Assembly (NCBI GenBank): GCA_001931875.2
Contig: MSJH02000780.1
Coordinates: 1 to 43,198 of the forward strand
Reading direction: 5' to 3'
Source of the DNA: Byssochlamys sp. IMV 00236
Lineage: Eukaryota > Ascomycota > Eurotiomycetes > Eurotiales > Thermoascaceae
Length of the DNA: 43,198 nt
The notes under the pieces were generated by a model. It saw nothing but the letters and a program-made list of their open reading frames with translations, did not search any database and had not been told where the DNA came from. The position numbers and the translations under genes were made by a program. Below are positions 1-10,703 of the stretch, piece after piece. Each line of letters opens with the position of its first letter. The first letter of the stretch is position 1.

Positions 1-22
1 AGAGAGAGAGAGAGAGAGAGAA
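1..22. repeat. (AG)n microsatellite at the window edge
   Basis: A pure AG dinucleotide run opens the window. It corresponds to the (CT)n tract at about 13424-13449 inside an intron of the full AYR1-like gene. An assembly break at this repeat would explain why the duplicate starts here. Confidence 0.9.
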
Positions 23-518
23 AGCATTAATAAAAGAAGGGACTTATTAACGCTGTTCTTATCAGGTGCCATTCGATCCAACATCGGAGCAGCTGGAGAA
101 GCAGGCAATCTTGTGCCAGAAGGTAAGCATCAAGAATATTATGCGAGGAGCAATGTGTGAAAATAAAAGAGGGAGGAAAGGGAATTCTGATATGTACGGA
201 ATAGGCTCCCTTTATGCACCCGTTGCCAACTATATTATTGCCAGAGCATCCTTATCTCAAGGTAACTCAAAGTGATGGGGGACAACGCGTGGTGACTCTA
301 ACATGATTACTCTAGGTCCTTATTCTACTCCAACCGAAGTCTTTGCATCGCGTGTCGTCAAGAAAGTCAGTCAAACTACAGCACCTCGTTATATTACTAC
401 GGGTGCCATGTCATGGATATTCATCGTCCTTTACTATTTGCCATTGTTTATCAAGGAATTTCTCTTCAACAAACGTTTTGACGCCCATAAAAGACAAATA
501 TATGACATTCTTGTATGA
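1..518 (+). pseudogene. 5'-truncated duplicate of the AYR1-like gene 3' end
   Basis: Positions 1-480 match the reverse complement of 12966-13445 almost exactly; I count four substitutions (321, 375, 467, 476). The copy holds three 3' exons of the reductase gene (66-122, 205-261, 316-518) and keeps both introns with their GT and AG borders. The 5' part of the gene, with the NADP-binding and catalytic motifs, is absent because the window begins inside the (AG)n tract of the preceding intron. Homology stops at 481. Beyond it the frame runs about 12 unrelated residues to a TGA, so the native C-terminal tail (GVFDLEKKTK) is lost. Two substitutions change residues (Tyr for His, Thr for Ala) and two are silent. 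It may be a gene fragment, or the end of a full paralogue whose start lies outside the window. A collapsed or split haplotype is also possible. Confidence 0.85.
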
Positions 519-1157
519 CATCAAACATGTTGTCAATACTGTTTCCCTTCGTAGATGTGACATAATATCGGATGGAAACACATGTAGGATTGTCCTACAC
601 CAAAAAATGCAACTCACGCCATGATGTGCAATATACTAACTGTAATTGATTCGTCCTTGTATTTTCTATTCGACTGTTCTTTTTATACATGCTTCCGTAT
701 TCTATTTTAACCCTTTCTAAAATAGATAACACCAGTTCCTTATTTATTATCCTGTTTTGTGCGAAATAACAAATAACGGAATGTTGGTTCCGAGCGTGTT
801 GTTACACAAGCATGGTGGTTAGACTGCAAATTGGCAATCAAGCGCTGAAATAGCAATAGAAAGAAGGTGCGTAGAGGACGGGACTTGCCTAAAACCATGC
901 GTTGTTGTGTAAAAAATTAATTACCTGTTGCCTTGACAACTATAGTCTTTTGTTGTTGTTTTTCGTTGCTAATCAGACTGTCGCACAATTTGATCTTCTT
1001 GTATAAAAGGGGATGCATAAATAAAGCAATTGTTTTTCTTTTCTATTTTTCCTAGTCGAATACCCTTTTTTCTTTTTTCTTTCTTTTTTAAATAGCCTTT
1101 AGCCATCTATAATTTCAAATATACCCTTTGTACTTTTAATTACTTTTTCCTTAACAA
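519..1157 (+). promoter_or_regulatory. Intergenic region with Sel1-gene promoter
   Basis: No credible ORF is seen. A good TATA box (TATAAAAG, 1002-1009) lies about 150 bp before the Sel1-gene ATG. It is followed by a pyrimidine-rich leader (about 1029-1090), a pattern repeated before other genes here. A perfect 7-bp inverted repeat with a 3-nt loop sits at 583-599 (TGTAGGA/TCCTACA). Nothing else stands out. Confidence 0.6.
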
Positions 1158-4100
1158 ATGGGAAACAATGTTAGTATTGAGGCAAAATCTCAACCAAGTT
1201 TGAGTAGAAACTCGTTGATGGCCATTCAATCATCTGCCATGATACATCACGATAATAATGAATTGATTCTCTCCTTGCAGCAACAACCACAGCCACAACA
1301 AAGGAAAAGACAAAAAAACGTCCCCTTCGAAAACCGTTCGAGCATTGTCCAGTCAGGACTCTCTGTAGAGCCATTCTCTCGCCTAGCTCCCGAGTCCTCC
1401 TTTACTGAATTAACTGATTATTCTCACTTTTCGTTCAATGGCAAAGATAATGACTACATTATGACCGTACCTGATTTACATCGACCTCAGCCAAGCCCAA
1501 CCACTGTTCACCAGCTAAAGACATCCAAGGAGATAGTGGACTACCTTATCAAGCATACTTCGAGTACATTTGACATCCTTACCGAGATCTTTGCCTCGCC
1601 ACGCATGAAACAAAGTCAGGATCTTCAACGGGAAGCCTTCAAGGCAGCTGAACTTTGGACTCAGATCGCAGATGATCCTACCGCAAAAACTTGTGTAGCA
1701 AGGTGCAAGCTTTGTGGTTGGGGTACCACTAAAGACCCAAAAGTCGCATTTCAAGAACTACAGTCTCTGGCAGAAGCTAATGTTTGGGAAGCTTACTTTT
1801 TCCTTGGTCAATGTTATTATTACGGTATTCAACATGATGATCAGCAAGATATCGTTCAGCCCGTAGATCGAAAGAAGGCTATCTTTTGGTACAAGAAAAC
1901 CATCCAATTACCGCAGCGATACACAACAAGTAAATGCGCTCCTTACTTTGTGGCTCAAGCACAGGTTTGTGTAGCCATCACCAGTCTGATCTCGGATGAA
2001 TCGTTTCCTGAAAATGTGGAGCTTATTAAACAAAGCGCGAATGCGGAAAACAAGTAAAGCATTTCATTACCATAGTATACGTGTCATAGATTAACCTTTT
2101 TTTTCATATATTAGACTTGCTGAATATCTTTTGGGTTACTTGGTTAAGCTTGGCGTTGTCAGCGACGCGCCCAGGACAGAAAAGGAATACTTTGCATCCA
2201 GTGCTCAAAAGCTTTATTCTCCAGCTCAAGTTCAGCTTGCTTTAATCTTACTACAAGAAGGCAAAATAAAAGATGGACTTGGTTGGCTAAAGAAGGCTAC
2301 AGACTTTGTAAGAATCTATTTATCATCTTTATGAGTTCATCATTAACACATATAAATGAAACAGAATGATCCTCAGGCTTACTATCAACTCGGTAATATC
2401 TACGAGCTAGGACTATACGGTATCATGGCCAATCATGAGCTAGCCTATGCTAATTACTTTCATGCTGCTGAAAAGCACGGTCATCATCCGTCCGAGTTCC
2501 GTCTAGGCATGAACTATCTGATTGGTGGCATGGGCCTCTCTAAAGACGCAGCCAAGGCATATTCATTCATCCAGCGTGCTGCTCTCGCTGGCGATCCTAG
2601 CGCTCAGTATACTCTTGGTGTCATGTACCGTGATGGTAACGTTCCTCACCAGTCTCATCAAACTGCACATGAAATTGCACAAAACAAAAAGGAAGCCTTC
2701 CAATGGTTTCGAAAGGCAGCAGCACAGAACTTCCCGACCGCGCTTACACAGATAGCGTCTTGCTATGAGCATGGTGTTGGTGTAGCTGTGAACTATGTTG
2801 TAGCCAGCCAATATTATGAAAAAGCGGTTAGATATCAGAGCAATCATCTTCCAAGTGCACAATTAACGTACGCTACCTTCTTGCACAAGCAAGGCAAATA
2901 CAAGGAGGCCCTCAACTATTATCTATTGGCATCTGGTTTGACTCAAGCCAATGCGTACCCTTCATCACCTCCTATAACACGAGCAGCTAAACGTATGGTG
3001 GCCATTCTTTACCTTGATAACAGTAAAGATCCCAACATTCCCTACAAGCCAAAGGAAGGATTTGATCTTCTTTCAGATTTAATCAACTCTGATCCAAATG
3101 ATGGATGTGCTCATTACTGGGTAGGCGTCTGTTATGAGGAAGGTATACCGGGTATATGTCCGATTGACTTGCCACAATCATACAAGCATTATCTGATTTC
3201 TGCCAACCTTGACTACAGTGATTCTCAGTTCCAAGTATGTTTAGCGAATATCCAGTCAGTTACTTCTTGATACTAATCCACTTTGACTCTATAGGTAGGG
3301 CACATGCTATGCAAAGGTGTTGGTGTCCAAGAGGACAGGCGTGCAGCATTTGAATGGTTCATGAAGGCGTCAAAGCAGAAACATCCTAAAGCGCTTTACT
3401 ATATCGGAATCTACTACTACAACGGGTGTGGCGGCGTTCCTCGTGACCATGATAAAGCAAGAGAATACTTTAAGAAATCAGCTCAGTTAGGAGTTGTCGA
3501 TGCCATGATATCCTATGCTCAGCTGTGCCAAGAAAAGACAAAGATAAGTACGGGCCAGCAAGAGATCAAATCGCTTCAGAGAGCGTCTTTTGATTGGTAC
3601 AAGAAGGCTGCGGCTCAGCAGCATCCTACTGCGTTGCGCGAACTAGGTCGACTGTACGGTGCAGGCATTGGAACAGAAAAGAATGATCTGCTCTCGGCTG
3701 AATATCTCAAGATGGCTGGAGATAAGCAAGATCCTTTGGCTACTCTACTTCTTGGTGGCTATTATGAAAACGGCCGTGGTGGGTTACCAAAGGATATTCA
3801 CCTGGCTCTAAACTGCTACTTAAAGGCCATTCAACTTGGTCAGCCAACGTAAGCAACAACCATCTGATTTTACGATGCACGGCTAACTTATTTGACCATA
3901 GTGCTCTATTTGCTGCTGCGGAAGCTTACGAAAAGCTAGGGCAATATGATAAATCTTACGAATACTATAACCGTGTTGTTAATGATACCAGAATTTCCAA
4001 GCAATTCAAGACATATCGCACTGCATGCCTAAGACGCTCTTTATACAGTTTAAACTATGATCCAACTACACTCATTCATCAGCCTATGGCAAGCACATTA

Positions 4101-4415
4101 AAATCCTCACATTCATTAGATAAGTACAGCAATCTATCAATAACAGAAGCATTCCAAACAATATTTTCACTGGCCACTAGAGATCAGTTCAAAGAAGCCT
4201 ATGTCTGGTTAGCCGAGTGCTATCAAGATGGCAATGGTATTGTCAAGGATATGTCTCAGTCCATACAATGGAGAACAAAAGCCGCTCTGGAAGCTAATGA
4301 CCTTTACTCCATGCGAAAACTTGCCTGCATGTATGAACAAGGCATAGAAGTAGAGAGGAATGTGACACTCGCACAAAAGTTCTATCAAATGATTGCTGAT
4401 CATCGCCACTCATGA
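1158..4415 (+). CDS. Sel1-repeat (HCP-like) protein, 1008 aa, five exons
   Basis: Exons 1158-2053, 2115-2307, 2365-3234, 3295-3848 and 3902-4415 join with consistent phases to give 1008 residues. From about residue 175 to the C-terminus the protein is a string of Sel1-type TPR-like repeats, seen as recurring A-x2-L-G-x2-Y-x2-G and A-x2-W-x2-K-A-A patterns (for example YQLGNIYELG, YTLGVMYRDG, YYIGIYYYNG, LLLGGYYENG). Such alpha-solenoids act as scaffolds; in fungi the best known is the chitin synthase activator Skt5/Chs4, but I cannot assign that role here. The first 170 residues are low-complexity, with a Gln/Pro stretch. The N-terminus MGNNVS fits the N-myristoylation consensus (Gly2, Ser6), which suggests membrane attachment. 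A TATA box lies about 150 bp upstream. The family call is firm and the function open. Confidence 0.9.
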
Positions 4416-5190
4416 CCTTGTTATTCATAATTGCTTGTATATCATGTAAGATTTCTTTCACTTTCACTTTGCTCCACTCTTTTGACAAGAAAGTGTTATA
4501 TTAATAACTCATATGTGTATATGTATCATTTTCTCTTATATTTTACCTCCCCTTTATATATATATATATATATTATATACATATCAATATTTATCTTTTA
4601 TATACAATCTTATTTATATATCCCTATGTTATATGTAACACATTCCCTTTATCCTTTAATAAAATTTCGCATAATTTTTTGAGCACATCAAGTCCAATTA
4701 CATATATCACCATGACAACATTCGTATTACAGTTAATGTCATTCGCTGTTCTTTTCTCCAGAATGCGGTCGATATAGCTTGACAAATTTTTAGTCTCAAA
4801 AGACTGTTGTTGAGAAGCTCGTCTTTCACAAATGCAATGTGGCTGTGAGAAGAGCAACTTTACATCCTGTAGCCTGTAGTATTTGATGATGCGTCATATC
4901 CAATATGTAATTGGTTGACAACATTTATTCTTGCATATAAAGGTCAATTTTCTTTTTGCCATGAATCTCTTTCTTTTCTTTATTCATAAAAAAGCTTATT
5001 CCATCTAGTTGTATTCTTATGCTTCTGAGGTAAAGCTATTAATTTAACAATATCACAGATATGCTTGATAAATCTTAACATTACCTAAAGGCAGCCCCTT
5101 TCTATAATTCGTAAAGTTTACTATAATAGACTTTCTTTTCAGTTATTGAACGTATACCTGGTAATTTTTGTAACTTGCAGGTTCAGAATA
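4416..5190. other. Intergenic, AT-rich, with a doubtful minus-strand ORF
   Basis: Just after the Sel1 gene comes an AT-rich stretch with a (TA)n tract (4555-4573). A minus-strand frame at 4857-4624 reads about 77 residues of protein-like composition (includes SSYIDRILEKR, then a hydrophobic VVMVIYVIG segment) and could be a fragment of an exon, with a possible acceptor just upstream. No start, donor or partner exon could be found, so no gene is called. Nothing else is recognised. Confidence 0.35.
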
Positions 5191-5860
5191 ATGAATAAAG
5201 CGCCTAAAAAGCGAAAAATTCAGACTACGCCTGGTTGGTCTCTAATGACTTTACAAGAAATAGAAAAAAGAACCTGAAATTACTTGATGGTGTAGGCCAT
5301 CTTGTAATGAATGATAAGCTTAACTATCTACTGATAGAATCTTTCGAGCATACATAATTGAAACTCTTCTGCTAGCTTACTTGCGTTCGCTAACAATTTT
5401 AGTTTTGATAATGACAAGTCTTTATCTCACTCTTTGAATGACACATTGAAGAGTATAAAAAATGGACATGATAGTCTCAAATTCTTTGTCTCAAACTATC
5501 GCAATGTTTCTTTCGAAACAATGAAAAGCATCCGTTTATTCTCTTGCCAGATTATTCAAAACAAAATAACGCTGATCAAGTACTCAATAAAGTCACCAGC
5601 AACGTGGCGTGTGATAGAATGCCGCTCTGCTTCTCTTCCTTTGTCCTTCTCTGACGTTCTGGAGTATATGAAGATTTTTGAACTCTTTGCCTTCTTGCAT
5701 GTAAATTCTTTCTTTACTTTATTTGATACAGGCTCATATACTTGAATATCATCAGGATGACATAAACAAACAAGAGGAAAATTTGAAGCAATTATAACTT
5801 GAAAATTTGAACCTTATAGTTATTAATGATCAAGATACTGTTACGCATTCCTTGCTTTAA
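5191..5860 (+). pseudogene. Decayed gene of an uncharacterised fungal family
   Basis: An ATG at 5191 opens a lysine-rich start (MNKAPKKRKIQ) that stops after 28 codons. Protein-like sequence resumes in shifted frames: LLDGVGHLVMNDKLNYLLIES at about 5278-5340 and the longest piece at 5434-5701, with motifs SFETMKSIRLFSCQIIQNK, WRVIECRSASLP and MKIFELFAFLH. A last piece ends at 5860 (LENLNLIVINDQDTV). Stops and frameshifts separate the pieces. I recognise the order of motifs (Ser-Phe-Glu-Thr helix, W-x-V-x3-R-S-A, K-x-F-E-L) as like a multi-copy hypothetical protein of Mucorales; this is from memory and was not checked. The function of that family is unknown to me. It sits in gene-poor DNA about 300 bp before a dispersed repeat. 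Confidence 0.5.
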
Positions 5861-6163
5861 TAAATGTATTTCTTTTATTTATATTTTGCTTGTTATAATA
5901 AAAACGTCTTGCAAAGGCATAGCACAAAAATACTTAATATATTTAGCTATAACCTTTTCATCCTTTTGAAAATAAAGCAATGCACAATTATCCCCATCTC
6001 GTACAAGCAACGAGGGCACATATGTATATAAAGTAAATTAGCCTAAAGCAGCCATTATTGTATTCAGCTTCAGATAGTAAAAGATCAATCAAGTTGATGA
6101 CTAGCAAAGTAGATTCTTTATTAAGAGTTGAGTGTTATTAAAGTAGGAATTGAATGAGAAATT

Positions 6164-6304
6164 TAATGTCGTCAGTGATGTTATTTATGCTGCAAGCTAT
6201 TATTGTTGTCAGTATAACTATTACTCTTACTGATGCAATAAAGAAGAGGGAAGTAGAATGCCTATGCTCTATTACAGAATTATAATCGAATTATAATAAC
6301 AATT
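6164..6304 (+). repeat. Dispersed repeat, copy A (diverged)
   Basis: About 140 bp resembling the copies at 26465-26610 (same strand) and 40241-40397 (opposite strand). Shared blocks include TATTGTTGTCAGTA, AAGTAGAATG, ATGCTCTA and TTATAATAA in the same order. This is the most diverged of the three. It holds no coding sequence. Confidence 0.6.
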
Positions 6305-8484
6305 TATTTCATCTAGCGCATTAGTCTTCAAAGACTGTGAGGTTGACACCTCGAAAACCTCGAACGTGTGCAGTAAAGATTGTTCACAGTCCAGCTTGTT
6401 GCTTAGTGTAGTTGCTTGAGAATTCATTAAGGAGTATTGTTCGAGCTCTGTTATCTGTCTTGTTTATCTCGCAGGTCTTTTATCATTGCAATATTTTTCA
6501 TATTTCATTCCAAAGGAATCATCTTTATTTAAGCTGCTCTTGAATGAAAAGAAGAAGAGAGACAGAAAAATCTTTATTATATTCTATAACGTTGTACAAA
6601 TTCGATTAATAAAGAAAAAAAATGGCAACAATCAGGATCACGTAAGAATAATATGATAAAAGGCTGTATATCGTGTGTTTTCTGTAGAGTTTTCCAGTTG
6701 TAAATCCCGATTTTTCTGATGCCACTGAAAAGATAAAGTCAAAGTACCTTGACGACATATGATGATGTATAAGCACATATTTATTTCTATGTTCAATTTG
6801 TATCTGAATGAAGCATATGCAGTTTGTAGATCAAAACTCTATCGTAAAATCCCCTCCTTTTTTTCTTGTTTAAAAAGCTATCTGCAAGAAACTTTGTATG
6901 ATTTGGGGCTACACAGGCATAAAGTTCACAGAAGTCAACTTTTAAGAATTTCTGATTGTTTTGTAGGAGGCATATGCATACATATCTTGCTATCCATCTT
7001 TATTACTAATAGCAACGTGTTATCAGAGGTCAATGGACAATGCGTGTGCGCGTAAACGGAATGAATGATTATTAAGATCGGCTGTTATACATTTTAGTAA
7101 GCTTTACATCATTCCGTCTCTTTTTTTTTTTTTCAGAGCCGAGGGTAAAGCAGATTCTGTACAACCTAAATCAAGCCATCCTCAAAAGGTAAATTTATTT
7201 AACCGAACCTAGGCTATGATTTCGGTTTTATTCAATTGCTGGCCGAATCTCGATATCAACAGTGTTATTGATAGTGCCGAATATGAATGACGCGTATTAT
7301 GACCGGCTTTTGAATAAAGCTCTTTTTTTGTGACATATTACGGAATATCTTGGCATCATTTAAAGTTGGTGCATTCAAAAACAATTGATGCATGTATATT
7401 ATTATTAATATGAGTGACAGCAGAACAAATGGCTGCGGAATGTTTTGATAATGGAAATATTTTTGATTTCTAGACAAGTGCAACAACGAAATCCAGAGTC
7501 TACTACTCGCAAAGAGCATCTAACCTTGAATATAGGGAGTAAAAAGAAGATACTTTACAGACAAAAGGGAGAGTAGAGCGTATCAAAAGGTAGTTTAAGC
7601 GAAAAAACATATTTTCTATGTCCCGAACAGTGTAAAAAGAATATTCAGTTCCTTCTTTTAAGATAAAATCTGTCCAAAAAGTCTCATTGTCCAATTAAAA
7701 CTGAGTATAGTCATATTTCTGATCGAAATTCTGTAGACAGCAAACTTCTTCTTTGTCAGAGACACGTGTAAATAAGCTACTACTTTATTCAATCAATTAA
7801 AGCATCGACACTGCGCTTTGCCTCCTTCTCATTTCCCCCCTGATTGGCCGCCGATACAAAAAAAAGTAGGTATTTCATTTTGATTGGGCTAAGCCATTCA
7901 AGTTACTATGACCATTTGCTTAGCAACGTGGTGAATTCTAAATCGAGATAAATGAAAAATGAGAATGCTTAGCCTCTTTATATACATCTTGGCAAAGAAG
8001 TCCAAATAGACCCGGGCTGAATGAAAGAAGGGAATCGAACAAGGTTTATTTTTAGAGAATATGAAAAAAAGAAAAACTTTTTTAAACACCATTTACTGTT
8101 ATTTTAAGAAATGAACATTTTGACATCATTTTTATGTGGTTTTACTGGGAACAAAATTCTGTCCCTATCGGGTTGCGTATATTTCCATAAAGATGACGAG
8201 CGGACATCAAGGGGCTGTTGTACGAAGGAGTAAAATATATGGGATAAAAATCCTTGGCTCGGGTGTAAAATGAATATGAAGTAAACAGGCAAGGTTTTTT
8301 ATTCATTTTACAACTGATTAACGCATAAACCTGCCTTTTTATTATTTACTATTTTTATATTTCATTTATCAATTTTATACTTTGAAGCATGAGAGAAAAT
8401 TAAAGAGAGAGAGAAAAGGCAGAAGCAGAGAAGGATCGGTTCCGTTTATTGTTTTTTTTTCTTTTATACTCCGTGACAAAGGTG

Positions 8485-8495
8485 TATATAAATAG
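8485..8495 (+). promoter_or_regulatory. TATA box of the tandem-WWE gene
   Basis: TATATAAATAG lies 58 bp before the ATG and is followed by a C/T-rich tract (8508-8530), the same layout as before other genes in the window. Confidence 0.6.
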
Positions 8496-8552
8496 TAGCC
8501 ATTTATCCTTTCCCCCCTTTCTTTCGTTTTAATTCTTTACGCGTATAATAAA

Positions 8553-9368
8553 ATGAAATTCTTGACTCTATTCGGAAAAAGCAAATGTCCTTCCAAGAAA
8601 AGTTCAAATCGTCCAACCTATTCACCTTCCATGTCTTCGTTATCCTCAGATTCTGATTCATCATCACCACAGACGCCTACCCAGCTTCCAATGGACCATA
8701 CTCGTGGCATCTTTCGTACGCTCGAACCCGTTTGGTACTTCCAGTCAAACCTCGCTGCTGTCAACCAATTGAATCATGAATGGTCTCGTTTTGATGATCA
8801 AAGCCAATATATTCTTGAAAATGCCTATCATACACAATCTGACTGTATCCTCTCTCAATCGTCTCTTGGTCCTTGTACAGTCGTCTTTAAATCAGCAATA
8901 CCTAAAAAGGACAGACGTAGCATGTTCTCTCTTCCAATCAAAGAACATCATTCTTCCATGCCCACCCTTCGTACTGTAAGCGCTCCTGCGATGGGACGTA
9001 CATTCATACTCAACAAACACATCCGTCGCACCGTCTCGCCTGTGTGGTGGTTTGAACAGGATCTCCCTGATGGTTCAAAGGGCATGTGTCGATTTGATGA
9101 TAGAAACCAAGTACGTTTGGAAGCCCTCTCAGAAGGACGCACCCGGCTGGTCTTACAGGATAACGCATTCGAAGTGCCATTTACTGTTGTTTTGGATGAG
9201 CCCAAGGACCGTGAATTAAAGGAAGAAGTACGTGGATTCCTCTATTTCGAGACAGTGTCTACTGCCTTTCAATTGGCTTATAATGCATTACAAGATAAAT
9301 CACATCAAGAATCATATCTCTATGATGATCAATGGGAAACTGGTCTTACCCGTCGCTTCTCTATCTAA
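8553..9368 (+). CDS. Protein with two WWE-like domains, 271 aa, intronless
   Basis: Single exon. After a basic, Ser/Thr-rich head (residues 1-50) come two related modules. Module 1 (about 58-113) reads EPVWYF, HEWSRFDD, ILENAY and CTVVF, which follows the WWE pattern of aromatic start, second Trp, (I/L)E-x-AY and a hydrophobic end. Module 2 (about 162-215) reads SPVWWFEQD, CRFDDRNQ, LEAL and FTVVLDE. WWE domains are known to bind poly-ADP-ribose or to occur in ubiquitin ligases and DDHD-type phospholipases. No RING, PARP, HECT or DDHD domain is visible, so the protein would be a stand-alone binder or adaptor. Module 2 lacks a clear second Trp, so ligand binding may differ. It is isolated, with about 1.3 kb of non-coding DNA downstream. 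Start: first ATG after the TATA box. Confidence 0.8.
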   Translation: MKFLTLFGKSKCPSKKSSNRPTYSPSMSSLSSDSDSSSPQTPTQLPMDHTRGIFRTLEPVWYFQSNLAAVNQLNHEWSRFDDQSQYILENAYHTQSDCILSQSSLGPCTVVFKSAIPKKDRRSMFSLPIKEHHSSMPTLRTVSAPAMGRTFILNKHIRRTVSPVWWFEQDLPDGSKGMCRFDDRNQVRLEALSEGRTRLVLQDNAFEVPFTVVLDEPKDRELKEEVRGFLYFETVSTAFQLAYNALQDKSHQESYLYDDQWETGLTRRFSI

Positions 9369-10703
9369 ACAGTATACATAATATTCCCCTCCATCCATTA
9401 ATGTCATTTGTATATAATTATATTTATTCATGAATTGCACCATTTGTTATAAATAAATATATTGTCTTTAAGATAATGATTAGTTATTTTAAATTAGACT
9501 TTACTTCATTACCTTAAACACACTCTATTTACACGACTGCATGATGAAGCGCGGGTGCAACCAATTTTGTAAGCTATACTTAAAATAGACCCTCACATGG
9601 GTTTGCATATTCTGGGTATCTTCTTTTCGACAAATAAGCAACGCCACCTTTTTGGGTCCTCCTTTTTTTTTTTTTTTTTTTTTTTTTTTTGTACGTTGCT
9701 GAGCAAATCTCCTATTTGTTTTTGTTTTCTTTGTTTGATAATTTGGTTTACGGAGACACAAGTTGTCCATCAAGATGCTTGTGTCACCGGTGTTGTCACT
9801 TGGCTGAACCGCGCGGTGTTATGGTCAGTTCGGATAAATTCAAAAGTATATAGGGAGGGCGGCTTGGGTGTGTAAGCGCGTCGAGATTATTATCATCATT
9901 TATTATGGACAAACAGTTACTGCATAATTGTATACGTGACATAACCTATTACTGTGAGTTGAATATGTTGCCAAGGTATATGCAAATGCACTAGGTCAAG
10001 ACAAGTAGAACATATCATGAAGAGCATAAAGAATATAAAGCCATCAAGATGTGATGTTTAGTTGGGATATGTGTAATATGATGTAGTCGATCCTTAATGT
10101 AGCATTGAGCATACGTAATCAGCTATCTTTTGAGATAAGAGTAAGTCTAGTTTATAGAATAAATAAACGCGCAATGGTAGCATACTTAAAAGGAAAAGCA
10201 GGGAAACTGATACAGTTTATGACTTATGCATAAAAGGTAGTTGATGGCGTGCTTTTTCGAAAGAAGTGAGGCATTGGATGTCTAGGATATGATTCGAGAT
10301 GCCTTTTCCTCTGAGTAGCATCGGTTGAAGAGGTCAGTAGCTAAAAGGTAACAGATTCTAACAAGACAATAACTTGATGTGGAATATTGCTTGTTGCAAA
10401 TTGTCTTTAAATAAATGATATATATAAAGAGGATCACCCTTTCCGAGCTCGACTGTAATAAATATTTGGATAAATGACATAGAAATAGCCATTTTTACAA
10501 AAAGACTGGTGACAAAATGTTTGATCAGGTCAGGGTCCGTTTAGGATGGTCAGCTTTATTTTGAGTTAAAAAAGAGAGAGAGAATCATTTAAAACAATGT
10601 ATGTAAATGTAGGTCTTTTCATTGTGCATCGCAAGCAGTCATTTTTAAAATACAAAACTTCATAAAAAGATGCACAAGAATCCTTCCCTTTTTAGAGCAC
10701 ACT
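9369..10703. other. Intergenic between WWE gene and lipase gene
   Basis: It holds the 3' flank of the WWE gene, a poly-T run of about 30 (9662-9691), and otherwise AT-rich sequence with no ORF of believable composition. The lipase gene ends at its right side, so both neighbours are convergent on it. Confidence 0.6.

Larger units (their letters stand above)
5861..8552. other. Long gene-poor stretch with doubtful exons
   Basis: Apart from the repeat at 6164-6304 I see no secure gene. Two stretches have spliced-gene features. An ATG at 6621 followed by a donor-like GTAAG joins after a CTGTAGAG acceptor (near 6694) to about 20 codons (FPVVNPDFSDATEKIKSKY) ending at TGA 6762. A segment at 7138-7188 (AEGKADSVQPKSSHPQK) lies between a poly-pyrimidine CAG and a GTAAAT donor. 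They may be remnants of one gene. The last 200 bp are promoter for the downstream gene. The longest other ORFs are short and biased in composition, and are probably chance. Confidence 0.4.

Noticed and set aside
9525..9875. Overlapping ORFs across the 30-nt T-run
   Set aside because: Both depend on the homopolymer (poly-Lys or poly-Phe) and lack other support.
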